Assembly (NCBI RefSeq): GCF_020075705.1
Contig: NZ_JAIQUM010000050.1
Span: forward strand, 1-39,313
Reading direction: 5' to 3'
From: Metabacillus rhizolycopersici
GTDB lineage: Bacteria > Bacillota > Bacilli > Bacillales > Bacillaceae
DNA: 39,313 nt
Shown: positions 15,027 through 22,635 of the stretch, in pieces
How the letters are laid out: the number at the start of each line of letters is the position of its first letter
How positions within the stretch are numbered: position 1 is the stretch's first letter
Program-made: the position numbers and the translations under genes
The notes under the pieces: model-generated
The model's database searches: none
What the model was told of the DNA's origin: nothing
The model's input: the letters and a program-made list of their open reading frames with translations, nothing else

Positions 15027-15126
15027 CCATCAGTGGGGGGCTTTTTCCCCACTGATGGTTAGCGAGACTTATCGGGCTTTTACGGGCAGTTCACTTAAGC
15101 TTAGAGGTGGGGGTATTACTGCCCGT
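15027..15126. repeat. Structured element with two palindromes between bioY and yhfT
   Basis: The first hairpin pairs CCATCAGTGGGG (15027-15038) with CCCCACTGATGG (15047-15058). The second pairs ACGGGCAGT (15082-15090) with ACTGCCCGT (15118-15126) and spans the bioY stop codon. Both are GC-rich compared with the neighbourhood. No T run follows on the minus strand, so this is not a clean terminator. It looks like an inserted mobile or dispersed structured repeat, but that is inference. Confidence 0.6.
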
Positions 15127-15666
15127 TAATGCGGGATAAAAAACAGGATGCTTTTTTAATCTATAGACTAAAACGGAAGCTAAAACAGCCTTCAGCACAT
15201 CTCCAGGAAGATAAACTAAGCTCACCTTTATTGTTTCAATTAAAGGTATGTTCAAAATGAAAGCTTGAACAGGTATACCAAAAAGATAAATCAAGAAGAT
15301 TCCTAATGTCATATTTGTCATTAGAATATGTTTTAAAGATAGAGTACGAAAGAGTGATAACATATACCCGACACAAAAAGCAACAATAGGGTAAGAAAAC
15401 AAATAACCGGCACTCGGTCCAACAAAAACACCGATACCTCCGCGACCACCAGATAAAAGCGGCATACCGGCAGCTACAAGCATCAAAAATACAAGCATAC
15501 TCCATGCCCCAAGTCTAGCTCCTAGTACTCCTCCGGCAAGTAGAACACCTAATGTTTGAAGAGTAATCGGAACCGGCGTAAACGATAGCATAATTGGAGG
15601 TAGAAGACCCAATGCACCCATAAAAGCAGCAAATAATGCAACGTACGTAATTTCCTTGATTTTCAT
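15091..15666 (-). CDS. bioY: Biotin transporter BioY (ECF S component)
   Basis: BioY is the membrane substrate-binding subunit that imports biotin with ECF energy-coupling proteins. The 191-residue product has about six hydrophobic segments and the family stretches PPIMLSFTPVPITLQTLGVLLAG (near 22-44) and GPSAGYLFSYP (near 83). The ATG at 15666 has GTGGAGG about 9 nt upstream; a GTG 15 nt earlier lies inside that site. The last dozen residues (SNTPTSKLK end) come from the structured element at 15082-15126, so the natural C-terminus may have been replaced. It is the first gene of a five-gene minus-strand operon under a BirA-type operator. Confidence 0.93.
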   Translation of the reverse strand: MKIKEITYVALFAAFMGALGLLPPIMLSFTPVPITLQTLGVLLAGGVLGARLGAWSMLVFLMLVAAGMPLLSGGRGGIGVFVGPSAGYLFSYPIVAFCVGYMLSLFRTLSLKHILMTNMTLGIFLIYLFGIPVQAFILNIPLIETIKVSLVYLPGDVLKAVLASVLVYRLKKHPVFYPALTGSNTPTSKLK

Positions 15667-15707
15667 AGAATTTTCCTCCACTTACATTTAATAGTTTCAT
15701 TGACGTT

Positions 15708-15759
15708 ATTTTAAAGCTGAACAACAATAAATGTCAACGAAAATAATTTTAGGTTAACA
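15708..15759 (-). promoter_or_regulatory. bioY promoter with BirA-type operator
   Basis: On the minus strand, TGTTAACC (15752-15759), 12 nt, then CGTTGACA (15732-15739) resemble the B. subtilis biotin operator TGTTAACC-N13-GGTTAACA. The right half is imperfect and the spacer is one base short. A sigma-A promoter TTGACA (15732-15737), 18-nt spacer, TAAAAT (15708-15713) overlaps the right half-site. Repression by biotin-loaded BirA is the expected regulation. Confidence 0.75.
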
Positions 15760-15790
15760 TATGGTGTGAAATTAATTTATATAGCATAAA

Positions 15791-15814
15791 AAATATTAAA
15801 TTAATTTAATATTT
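15791..15814. repeat. Perfect 24-bp AT-only palindrome
   Basis: AAATATTAAATT is followed immediately by its exact reverse complement with no loop. It lies between the bioY promoter and the small gene at 15939. It may be an operator or cruciform site; AT-only composition lowers its significance. Confidence 0.5.
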
Positions 15815-15938
15815 AAAAATAGTTTACAAATCAATTATATGTAGTTCAAATAATAATAAAAGGAGTTTGTTGAAATGGAATTATGAGCTTTAAACGTGCT
15901 AAAATTGTAATAAAACAGCTATGTTAGAAGGTGAAAAC

Positions 15939-16154
15939 ATGTATTATGTAGTTTTAGATCTTGGTTGTGCAGAATGTGGGGAAAGTTCAAATATACTTGG
16001 TATATATACGACAAAAGAGAAGGCAAAAAAGGCAATGGCCGAATACAAGGAGATCCATCGTTTAGATGATGATTCAAATCATGAATTCTTCATTTATAAA
16101 ATCGATGAAATCGATAAGATTTATCATAATAGTTATGAACATATTGTAAATTAA
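15939..16154 (+). CDS. Small DUF7336-like protein
   Basis: A 71-residue soluble protein, MYYVVLDLGCAEC at the start, with ILGIYTTKEKAKKAMAEYK in the middle and FFIYKIDEIDKIY near the end. The pattern of two strands, a helix starting with a TKEKA-type turn, and a final YxIDE strand matches the small DUF7336 domain family, for which no function is known to me. The ATG at 15939 has GAAGGTG 5-6 nt upstream; an ATG 18 nt earlier has no SD. A strong hairpin follows, which also covers the SD of the next gene. Confidence 0.6.
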   Translation: MYYVVLDLGCAECGESSNILGIYTTKEKAKKAMAEYKEIHRLDDDSNHEFFIYKIDEIDKIYHNSYEHIVN

Positions 16155-16160
16155 TTGAGG

Positions 16161-16206
16161 CAATACCCCTTTTTCAACATATTATGAGAAAAAGGGGTAT
16201 TGTTTC
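16161..16206 (+). terminator. 15-bp hairpin, terminator and possible SD-masking structure
   Basis: CAATACCCCTTTTTC (16161-16175) pairs perfectly with GAAAAAGGGGTATTG (16188-16202) around a 12-nt loop, followed by TTTC. The 3' arm contains AAAGGGG, the likely SD of the zinc-ribbon gene at 16207, so folding would hide it. Confidence 0.75.
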
Positions 16207-16344
16207 ATGGAAAAATATTATTGCTCCAAATGTATGCTTCTTAATGATGAGAAAGAATCTTGTATCCAATGTGGGAACAGTGATCTTAAACCAATTTCAA
16301 TCCAAGTACAAACACATCAATCAAAATATATTGTTGAAGAATAA
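16207..16344 (+). CDS. 45-residue zinc-ribbon protein
   Basis: The frame starts at ATG 16207 with AAAGGGG 9 nt upstream and encodes MEKYYCSKCMLLNDEKESCIQC and onward to YIVEE. Two CxxC pairs (YCSKC and SCIQCG) separated by about 12 residues are the classic zinc-ribbon arrangement. The N-terminal position of the first knuckle also fits the small single-ribbon proteins of Bacilli. The rest is a short polar tail. It is followed at once by a good terminator, which supports it as an independent gene. Function is unknown; such proteins may bind RNA or partner proteins. Confidence 0.7.
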   Translation: MEKYYCSKCMLLNDEKESCIQCGNSDLKPISIQVQTHQSKYIVEE

Positions 16345-16347
16345 ACA

Positions 16348-16375
16348 TGACAGCTATTTAAGCTGTCAATTTTTC
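16348..16375 (+). terminator. Rho-independent terminator
   Basis: TGACAGCT (16348-16355) pairs perfectly with AGCTGTCA (16361-16368), followed by a T-rich tract. It ends the zinc-ribbon gene 4 nt after its stop. Confidence 0.9.
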
Positions 16376-16442
16376 TATATTATCCAATTCGGTTAAATCA
16401 GAAAGAAAGATTTAGTTTCATGAATTTATTCTTTTACCATTT

Positions 16443-16850
16443 TTAGCAATCAATCTGAATGAATTTTCGCTTTTTCGTAATTTGATTATATTTAGATATG
16501 TTTATTTCCAATATTCCATTATTCAAGCTGGCAATGATCTCTTTTTTTTCAATATCATAAGGGAGGGTAATCGTTCTAGTTATATTCTCCGAAATTTTCT
16601 CGCTTTTTTTACTTGAGTCAGGTCGAATTGAAATTGTAATCTTTTCATTAGAAGCAGTGATTTGGATATCTTTTTTCTTTTTCTTTTCTCCAAGCTCAGC
16701 TTCAATAATAAAATCTTCACTGGTTTCAAATAAGTCAACCCTAAACGTGTGTTCATCCAGTAAGCTCGTGAATGGATCGATAAAAAATTGTGCCATCCAT
16801 TCTTCAATGCCATTAATATTCATTGGGTTTGAACACTTTTTAATATTCAT
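16443..16850 (-). CDS. cotM: Spore coat protein CotM, Hsp20/alpha-crystallin type
   Basis: The 135-residue protein has EEWMAQFFIDPFTSLL near residue 16, then an alpha-crystallin-like core (about 38-130) starting VDLFETSEDFIIEAELGE and ending with the GILEINISK strand. CotM of B. subtilis has the same WxxQFFxDPF and DLYETSxxYIIEAxL signatures and is a small heat-shock-like protein of the outer spore coat. Position beside sspP, sspO and citB is the same as in B. subtilis, which supports orthology over a general Hsp20. GGAGGT lies about 8 nt before the ATG. Expression late in sporulation in the mother cell is expected from the family. Confidence 0.88.
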   Translation of the reverse strand: MNIKKCSNPMNINGIEEWMAQFFIDPFTSLLDEHTFRVDLFETSEDFIIEAELGEKKKKKDIQITASNEKITISIRPDSSKKSEKISENITRTITLPYDIEKKEIIASLNNGILEINISKYNQITKKRKFIQIDC

Positions 16851-16992
16851 TTGTAATGACCTCCATAGTACTGAAACTCCTTTTAATCAATAATGTTAGA
16901 TGCCCCTCTAAATAATAAAATATGCACGTTTACATTTATTGTGTTAGGAATCTTCCCTATAGAGAAATTTAATTTGCTGCTTTTTTCGACAA

Positions 16993-17210
16993 AGAACAAA
17001 AGCGGAAGCATCTTGATTAACCTCGGGCAAATAAGACGATTAGGAATAGAAGGTGTTTTTTACCTTCAATTCCTGATTGGCTGTAGACCCAAGATGCAGT
17101 CAAGAACGCGACGTCTTGTCGCATTGACTGCACTTGCACGTCCTGTGCTTCGGGGCCGGACGCTTACGCTGGATGTCGTGCGCTTATCCACAGTATAAGA
17201 ATTTTATAGT
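16993..17210 (+). repeat. Structured intergenic repeat, copy 1 (with DnaA-box 9-mer)
   Basis: This copy runs from AGAACAAAAGCGGAAGC (16993) to GCTTATCCACAG (17193), with similarity continuing to about 17210. It is the inverse of the copy at 17848-18003. A hairpin at 17037-17079 has 17 base pairs and one A-A mismatch. A second hairpin at 17095-17132 (TGCAGTCAA/TTGACTGCA with inner GCGAC/GTCGC) is absent from copy 2. TTATCCACA at 17184-17192 is a perfect DnaA-box consensus. Confidence 0.85.
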
Positions 17211-17256
17211 TTCCGAAACAAATAAAAAGGAATGGGGGTCATCCCATTCCTTGGAC

Positions 17257-17403
17257 TTACATGTCATGCCCAGCATTATGCTTTTGTCGAGTATGATTTG
17301 CATTTTTTACTTTTTTCGATCCATCTAGAGGTTCTGGCTGTCCCGGATTATCCCCCTTAGGTGCGTTTTTTCGCATATCTTTGCCTGTGTTTTTGTTCGT
17401 CAT
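17257..17403 (-). CDS. sspP: Small acid-soluble spore protein SspP
   Basis: The 48-residue protein (formerly CotL in B. subtilis) runs [20 protein letters not shown] and ends [10 protein letters not shown]. It is nearly identical to B. subtilis SspP across its whole length, including [14 protein letters not shown]. The second of two tandem ATG codons (17403) is chosen because GAGGAGG is then 7 nt away. It is a minor forespore protein of unknown biochemical role. It lies between cotM and sspO as in B. subtilis, but is separated from sspO here by an extra gene and a repeat. Confidence 0.95.
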   Translation of the reverse strand: MTNKNTGKDMRKNAPKGDNPGQPEPLDGSKKVKNANHTRQKHNAGHDM

Positions 17404-17538
17404 CATTATCCCTCCTCTACATATAGAATGAGTTAAATTTCTAAAAACATTCTTATTTACCGATGAATATTTTTTTCGATTATCTGACATACTAACACAT
17501 GGTTTAATCTTTGCTTTAGAAAGGAGCGAAATCGAATT

Positions 17539-17802
17539 ATGCCATATCATAAAGACAAGCAACAATCATTTCAAGCAGCACAGCAAGGAACGAATGAAGC
17601 CTTTCATTTGTATGAAAATATCGATAAAAGTGGAGCTGATTACGGCTTACAGCTAAAGCATTTAAAAGAAGAAGTAAATGAGGCATATCAGCAAATTAAT
17701 AATGCACTTGAAAACGCATCGGAAACACAAAGACACCGACTTGAACAATATCAACGCGACCTTCAAAAGATCGTAAATGATGTAAACGAGTCAAGCGAAT
17801 AA
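17539..17802 (+). CDS. Conserved-looking small helical protein, unidentified
   Basis: An 87-residue, charged, almost wholly helical protein starting [20 protein letters not shown]. Heptad-like spacing through [21 protein letters not shown] and the [17 protein letters not shown] tail suggests a coiled coil. There is no signal peptide or membrane segment. AAAGGAG is 12 nt upstream, somewhat far. A strong terminator follows. It is divergent from sspP and lies inside the segment bounded by two inverted repeat copies, so it is an insertion relative to the B. subtilis sspP-sspO order. Its small, Gln-rich helical character fits a spore-associated protein, but this is a guess. Confidence 0.65.
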   Translation: MPYHKDKQQSFQAAQQGTNEAFHLYENIDKSGADYGLQLKHLKEEVNEAYQQINNALENASETQRHRLEQYQRDLQKIVNDVNESSE

Positions 17803-17804
17803 GG

Positions 17805-17832
17805 AAAACGACGGAGACTCCGTCGTTTTTTA
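17805..17832 (+). terminator. Rho-independent terminator
   Basis: AAAACGACGGAG pairs with CTCCGTCGTTTT, followed by further T. It lies 3 nt after the stop of the gene at 17539. Confidence 0.92.
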
Positions 17833-17847
17833 TCGTCGTTTAGCATA

Positions 17848-18003
17848 CTATAAAATTCTTGTACTGTGGATAAGCACTCGACATCCAGCTGTAGCGCCTA
17901 GACCTCGGGGTCATAAGACGCGCATGAATTGAAGGCAAAGAACGCCTATTCATGCGCGTCTATGCCTGCCTTAGGCTGATCAAGGCGCTTCCGCTTTTGT
18001 TCT
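17848..18003 (-). repeat. Structured intergenic repeat, copy 2 (inverted)
   Basis: Read on the minus strand this copy matches 16993-17210 at both ends (AGAACAAAAGCGGAAGC and GCTTATCCACAGTA). It has a 13-bp perfect outer stem GACGCGCATGAAT/ATTCATGCGCGTC (17917-17929 and 17948-17960). It carries a perfect DnaA 9-mer (TGTGGATAA at 17865-17873). It lacks the second hairpin of copy 1. Together the copies flank sspP and the gene at 17539. Confidence 0.85.
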
Positions 18004-18016
18004 GAAGTAACAATCA

Positions 18017-18166
18017 TTATTGATTTTTTTTACGTTTCTTATTATTTTGTCGTTGTGCAGCTGATAAAGGTTCATTTTGAAGTTCTTCATTGTAACCCGC
18101 TCCAGTACCTTGAGCACTTGCATCATTCATACCCAATCTCACATGATTTGCTTTTCGTTTCGTCAT
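18017..18166 (-). CDS. sspO: Small acid-soluble spore protein SspO
   Basis: The 49-residue protein starts [20 protein letters not shown] and ends [15 protein letters not shown]. subtilis SspO (formerly CotK) has the same MVKRKANHV start, GMNDAxxQGxGAGY middle and [12 protein letters not shown] end, so the call is firm. It is a minor forespore protein of mature spores. The gene is divergent from citB with 406 nt between, as in B. subtilis. GGGTGAAGGAA lies just before its ATG. Confidence 0.93.
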   Translation of the reverse strand: MTKRKANHVRLGMNDASAQGTGAGYNEELQNEPLSAAQRQNNKKRKKNQ

Positions 18167-18423
18167 AAGATTCCTTCACCCCCATGGATATAGCTTGTCT
18201 CAAAATCCAGAAATGAATACAGAAGATAAAACTGAAGCTAGAAGCTTGTATCAACTAAATAAAAATATGGTATTATATGAATTGGTTTCGTCTCTTGATT
18301 AATTTCCAAACGGACTATGTAAAACGATTAAATAATCGTCCATAAATCTTCAAATTTTTTAAACAATTACTGCTAATTCGTTAAAAATTTGGTATAGTAA
18401 AAAAGTAAAACTAGTGCGCTTTC

Positions 18424-18507
18424 ATAAGGTAAACTTATACATATCAATAACATCATTGTTATTTACTTATGTTACTAGTTGTATTAAAATTGAATTGTCC
18501 GAAATTT
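18424..18507 (+). promoter_or_regulatory. citB promoter with CcpC-type and CodY-type sites
   Basis: ATAA-N7-TTAT at 18424-18438 is the CcpC dyad. A promoter TTTACT (18462-18467), 17 nt, TAAAAT (18485-18490) puts the dyad centre near -66 and a TTAT half-site (18467-18470) near -30, matching the B. subtilis citB layout. AATTGTCCGAAATTT (18493-18507) agrees with the CodY consensus at 12 of 15 bases. A second dyad, AATAACA-N4-TGTTATT, lies at 18446-18463. Regulation is inferred. Confidence 0.65.
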
Positions 18508-18572
18508 ATTAAATTGGGGTACGATCCTTCGACAAGAGTTGATCTTGATCTTAATAAGGGGGAAAGAAGTAA

Positions 18573-21299
18573 ATGACTAATCAAATAACAACAAAAAAAG
18601 ATGCTTTCCAAGCACGTAAAAGCTTCAGTGTTAATGGAAAGACGTACAATTACTATTCATTACAAGTATTGGAAGATGCCGGAATTGGTAACGTATCACG
18701 TTTACCATACTCAGTAAAGGTTCTATTAGAATCTGTTTTACGCCAAGTAGACGGCAGAGTTATTACAAAAGAACATGTTGAAAACTTAGCAAAATGGGGA
18801 ACAAACAAGCAACAGGATATCGACGTTCCATTTAAACCATCTCGTGTAATTTTACAAGACTTCACAGGAGTTCCAGCTGTCGTTGATTTAGCTTCTCTAC
18901 GTAAAGCAATGGCTGATTTAGGTGGGGATCCTGATAAAATCAATCCAGAAATTCCAGTTGACCTTGTTATTGACCACTCAGTACAGGTTGACAGAGCAGG
19001 TACTCAAGATTCATTACAATTCAACATGGATCTTGAATTCAAACGTAATGCAGAGCGTTATAAATTCCTAAGCTGGGCGAAAAAATCATTTGATAACTAC
19101 CGCGCGGTTCCACCTGCTACAGGTATCGTTCACCAAGTAAACTTAGAGTATTTAGCAAACGTTGTTCATGCGATTGAAAGTGAAAATGGTGAATTTGAAG
19201 CATTCCCAGATTCATTAGTTGGTACAGACTCACATACAACAATGATCAACGGTATCGGTGTTCTTGGTTGGGGTGTTGGTGGAATTGAAGCAGAAGCTGG
19301 TATGTTAGGACAACCTTCCTACTTCCCAGTACCTGAAGTAATTGGTGTGAAATTAACTGGTGAGCTTCCAAATGGTACAACTGCTACCGACTTAGCATTA
19401 AAAGTAACACAAGTATTACGTCAACAAGGTGTTGTTGGTAAATTTGTTGAGTTCTTTGGTCCAGGTGTTGCCGAGCTTCCACTTGCAGACCGTGCGACAA
19501 TTGCAAACATGGCACCTGAGTACGGCGCAACCTGTGGATTCTTCCCAGTTGATGAAGAAGCGCTTAATTACATGCGTTTAACTGGTCGTGATGAAGAACA
19601 AATTAAAGTTGTTGGCGAATATTGTAAAGCGAACGGTTTATTCTTCACTCCTGAAAATGAGGATCCAATTTTTACGAAGGTTGTAGAAATTGACTTATCT
19701 GAAATCGAAGCAAATCTTTCTGGTCCAAAACGTCCACAAGATTTAATTCCATTATCAATGATGAAGGATACCTTCCATAAACATTTAGTTGCTCCAGCTG
19801 GAAACCAAGGTTTCGGTTTAGACGCAACTGAAATTAATAAAGAAATTACTGTTAAATTCAATAATGGTGAAGAAACGAACATGAAAACGGGTTCGATTGC
19901 AATTGCAGCAATTACTAGCTGTACAAATACATCAAACCCATACGTACTAGTTGCTGCAGGTTTAGTTGCGAAAAAAGCAGCTGAATTAGGACTTGAAGTT
20001 CCTAAATACGTAAAAACATCGTTAGCACCTGGTTCAAAAGTTGTAACAGCATACTTAGAAAACTCTGGTCTTTTACCACACTTAGAAAAACTAGGCTTTA
20101 ATCTAGTTGGATATGGATGTACTACTTGTATCGGTAACTCAGGTCCGCTTGCTGATGAAATCGAAGAAGCAATCGCAGCCAACGATTTATTAGTAACATC
20201 TGTCTTATCAGGTAACCGTAACTTTGAAGGGCGTATTCACCCATTAGTTAAAGGTAACTACTTAGCATCTCCACCTCTTGTTGTGGCTTATGCACTGGCT
20301 GGTACAGTTGATATTGATTTACAACGTGATGCCTTAGGTAAAGACAAAAACGGAAAAGAAATATTCTTTAAAGATATCTGGCCGGGAACAGACGAAATTA
20401 ACGAAGTTGTTAACAAAACTGTTACTCCTGAGCTATTCAGAAAAGAATATGAGCAAGTATTTGATGATAACGCACGTTGGAATGAAATCGAAACAACTGA
20501 TGAAGCGTTATATGTATGGGATGATTCATCAACATACATTCAAAACCCTCCATTCTTTGAAGGTTTAGAAGCTGAACCTGGTAAAGTAGAAGCGTTAAAA
20601 GGTTTACGTGTGGTAGCAAAATTTGGTGATTCTGTTACGACTGACCACATTTCACCAGCTGGTGCAATTGGTAAAGACACACCTGCAGGTCGCTACCTAC
20701 AAGATAATGGTGTAACACCTAGAGAGTTTAATTCATACGGTTCTCGTCGTGGTAACCATGAGGTTATGATGAGAGGAACGTTTGCAAACATTCGTATTAA
20801 AAACCAAATTGCTCCAGGTACAGAAGGTGGTTATACTACTTACTGGCCAACTGGTGAAGTAAAATCAATCTATGATGCATGTATGGATTACAAACAAGAT
20901 GGTACTGGTCTTGTTGTATTAGCAGGTAATGATTACGGTATGGGAAGTTCTCGTGACTGGGCTGCTAAAGGGACAAACCTTCTAGGTATCAAAACAGTTA
21001 TCGCTGAAAGCTTTGAGCGTATTCACCGTAGTAACTTAGTACTTATGGGTGTTCTTCCGCTTCAATTTAAAGCTGGAGAAAATGCAGATGTTCTAGGACT
21101 TACAGGTAAAGAATCAATTGAAGTTTCCGTTGACGAAACAGTTAAGCCACGTGATTTTGTAAAAGTTACTGCAACTGATGAATCTGGAAACAAAAAAGAA
21201 TTTGAAGTATTGGTTCGTTTCGACAGTGAAGTAGAAATTGATTACTACCGACATGGTGGAATTCTTCAAATGGTCTTACGTGACAAACTTAAAGGCTAA
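18573..21299 (+). CDS. citB: Aconitate hydratase (AcnA/CitB type)
   Basis: Aconitase interconverts citrate and isocitrate in the TCA cycle with a [4Fe-4S] cluster. The 908-residue monomer is full length. Cluster ligands are the Cys in [10 protein letters not shown] (near 450) and the two Cys in [14 protein letters not shown] (near 515). The substrate-binding [19 protein letters not shown] lies near 218, and the swivel domain carries [16 protein letters not shown] near 790. In B. subtilis the iron-free form also binds RNA. AGGGGGAAAG lies before the ATG. Codon use is biased and clean, as for a highly expressed core gene. CcpC- and CodY-like sites upstream fit known citrate and nitrogen control. 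Confidence 0.98.
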   Translation: MTNQITTKKDAFQARKSFSVNGKTYNYYSLQVLEDAGIGNVSRLPYSVKVLLESVLRQVDGRVITKEHVENLAKWGTNKQQDIDVPFKPSRVILQDFTGVPAVVDLASLRKAMADLGGDPDKINPEIPVDLVIDHSVQVDRAGTQDSLQFNMDLEFKRNAERYKFLSWAKKSFDNYRAVPPATGIVHQVNLEYLANVVHAIESENGEFEAFPDSLVGTDSHTTMINGIGVLGWGVGGIEAEAGMLGQPSYFPVPEVIGVKLTGELPNGTTATDLALKVTQVLRQQGVVGKFVEFFGPGVAELPLADRATIANMAPEYGATCGFFPVDEEALNYMRLTGRDEEQIKVVGEYCKANGLFFTPENEDPIFTKVVEIDLSEIEANLSGPKRPQDLIPLSMMKDTFHKHLVAPAGNQGFGLDATEINKEITVKFNNGEETNMKTGSIAIAAITSCTNTSNPYVLVAAGLVAKKAAELGLEVPKYVKTSLAPGSKVVTAYLENSGLLPHLEKLGFNLVGYGCTTCIGNSGPLADEIEEAIAANDLLVTSVLSGNRNFEGRIHPLVKGNYLASPPLVVAYALAGTVDIDLQRDALGKDKNGKEIFFKDIWPGTDEINEVVNKTVTPELFRKEYEQVFDDNARWNEIETTDEALYVWDDSSTYIQNPPFFEGLEAEPGKVEALKGLRVVAKFGDSVTTDHISPAGAIGKDTPAGRYLQDNGVTPREFNSYGSRRGNHEVMMRGTFANIRIKNQIAPGTEGGYTTYWPTGEVKSIYDACMDYKQDGTGLVVLAGNDYGMGSSRDWAAKGTNLLGIKTVIAESFERIHRSNLVLMGVLPLQFKAGENADVLGLTGKESIEVSVDETVKPRDFVKVTATDESGNKKEFEVLVRFDSEVEIDYYRHGGILQMVLRDKLKG

Positions 21300-21330
21300 G
21301 CAACTCTACTAGGAACGGATATAAGCTCTT

Positions 21331-21363
21331 TAGGCTGTCGAGATATTCTCGACAGCCTATTTT
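21331..21363 (+). terminator. Terminator of citB
   Basis: TAGGCTGTCGAG pairs perfectly with CTCGACAGCCTA around ATATT, followed by TTTTA. It lies about 30 nt after the citB stop. Confidence 0.9.
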
Positions 21364-21417
21364 AACTATCTATTAAATTAAGCTGAATCGTTTGAGATTG
21401 GGGGCTTGTGTAACCAA

Positions 21418-21924
21418 ATGAAAAAGGTATTAGCAATTTCATTATTGGTTTTTTTAGTTGGTTATGCTATTTTTCAGGCAATAAATCCAACTAACGCTAA
21501 AGTAGGTATAACAGAAGGAAATGTCCCACCTGACTTTGAGTTAATGACACTTGACGGTGAAAAAATGAGTCTCTCTAGCCTCGAAGGGAAAAAAGTCATT
21601 CTAAACTTTTGGGCAACTTGGTGTCCACCATGTCGCGAAGAAATGCCTGACATGCAGAAAATTCATGATGAGTATGAAGGCGAAGTTGTCGTTGCGGCTG
21701 TAAACCTTACTAGCTCAGAAAAGAATAGTGCTTCGGTTAAGCACTTTGTTGATGAATTAGGATTATCATTCCCGGTGTTATTAGATGAAGATGGGAAAAT
21801 TAACAAACAATTTGAAGTGTTATCATATCCAACCTCTTATATTGTAAATAAAGATGGAGTAATTACAACGAAATTCGTAGGCGCTATGACCTATGAGCAA
21901 ATGCAAGATTTTATCGCTGATTAA
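21418..21924 (+). CDS. yneN: Membrane-anchored thiol-disulfide oxidoreductase (YneN-like)
   Basis: This thioredoxin-fold protein of the TlpA/ResA type has 168 residues from ATG 21418. An N-terminal hydrophobic anchor (VLAISLLVFLVGYAIF) places the catalytic domain outside the cell. NFWATWCPPCREEMP contains the redox WCPPC site near residue 65, and SYPTSYIV holds the cis-Pro near 140. The start is uncertain: a TTG at 21406 would add four residues, and GGGGG lies 1 nt before it and 13 nt before the ATG. ATG is chosen because the B. subtilis YneN N-terminus (MLKKWL) aligns with MKKVLAIS. It is a conserved neighbour of citB. Confidence 0.92.
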   Translation: MKKVLAISLLVFLVGYAIFQAINPTNAKVGITEGNVPPDFELMTLDGEKMSLSSLEGKKVILNFWATWCPPCREEMPDMQKIHDEYEGEVVVAAVNLTSSEKNSASVKHFVDELGLSFPVLLDEDGKINKQFEVLSYPTSYIVNKDGVITTKFVGAMTYEQMQDFIAD

Positions 21925-22014
21925 TTAGATGTGATAAGTGGAGCATAACGAATGATTTAGCGGAACTGTTAAAGCGTTCCTTTGCTAGAAAATTCATTTT
22001 TATTATTAACAAGG

Positions 22015-22045
22015 AAGATCGAGGTAAATGCCACGATCTTTTTTT
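22015..22045 (+). terminator. Terminator after yneN
   Basis: AAGATCG (22015-22021) pairs with CGATCTT (22034-22040), with extra GG/CC pairing inside, followed by a run of T. Confidence 0.8.
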
Positions 22046-22200
22046 GTGTGCTTCACCTATAAGGATTAGTACAAAAATGGTCTTATAATCAAAAATATTT
22101 AATTGTCTATATCGTCTCAATTTCGTTTATTTTCAAAAGATTGTACTAAATGGGTGGAATATTGGACATCCTTAAAGAAACATTAGCGGAGGTGAAATTG

Positions 22201-22332
22201 ATGAGAAAGAATAAAAAGAAATCATTTGATGAATTAGTTTTGGAGAATAAACAACAACTTTTACAGGATCAAGAAGCACTAGAGCGAATCGAAGAACGCT
22301 GGGAACAAAGAATACTAGAAAAATTAGATTAA
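22201..22332 (+). CDS. Small basic protein of the FbpB family
   Basis: A 43-residue protein starting MRKNKKKSFDELVLENKQQL with a charged helix IEERWEQRILEKLD at the end. The KKSFxELVxENKxxLL pattern is that of the Fur-regulated basic proteins (FbpB type), small RNA-chaperone-like partners in iron sparing. The ATG at 22201 has GGAGGTG 6-7 nt upstream; an ATG at 22150 adds 17 residues but has no SD. No clear Fur box was seen upstream, so iron control is only a family inference. It lies between yneN and sspN, where I do not recall a counterpart in B. subtilis. Confidence 0.7.
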   Translation: MRKNKKKSFDELVLENKQQLLQDQEALERIEERWEQRILEKLD

Positions 22333-22396
22333 CAAGCTTTTCTAGTCATTTATCTCTTCGATGAAGGGCATTCTATCCTTGAGGAGGCGATAAACA

Positions 22397-22540
22397 ATGA
22401 CAAATGCCAACAATAAACAAAATTATTTTAACCCTAACCATATTGGTACGAAATCACGTGGATTTGGTGGTAATAAAGGAAAAAAGATGCAGGATAAATC
22501 TGGGCAACAACCTCAAGTTATCCAAACAAAGGGAGAATAA
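22397..22540 (+). CDS. sspN: Small acid-soluble spore protein SspN
   Basis: The 47-residue protein begins [20 protein letters not shown] and ends [11 protein letters not shown]. HIGTKx[14 protein letters not shown] [14 protein letters not shown] and PQVIQTKGE match B. subtilis SspN closely. GAGGAGG is 9 nt before the ATG. It precedes tlp as in B. subtilis, where the pair is forespore-specific and expressed together. It is a minor spore-core protein with no known enzymatic role. Confidence 0.95.
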   Translation: MTNANNKQNYFNPNHIGTKSRGFGGNKGKKMQDKSGQQPQVIQTKGE

Positions 22541-22635
22541 CCTCAATTAAATTTAGCTGAAAATATGTTTAAAATCCTCTTCTAAATAGCAGACTAACAT
22601 TGTTTCATTTGCTTATAAGAAAGGAAGGATAAATA

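Noticed and set aside
15875..15886. Tiny frame M-E-L-stop after a good SD (AAAAGGAG)
   Set aside because: Four codons could be a leader peptide, but no attenuator structure links it to the gene at 15939. It may equally be a degraded start.
16893..17198. 101-codon plus-strand frame
   Set aside because: It lies within the structured repeat, and the other repeat copy does not preserve the frame.
17184..17873. Chromosomal replication origin
   Set aside because: Two perfect DnaA boxes are present, but each belongs to a repeat copy. dnaA/dnaN genes and a DnaA-box cluster are absent.
19568..20182. 204-codon minus-strand frame
   Set aside because: It is a shadow of citB, caused by that gene's codon bias.
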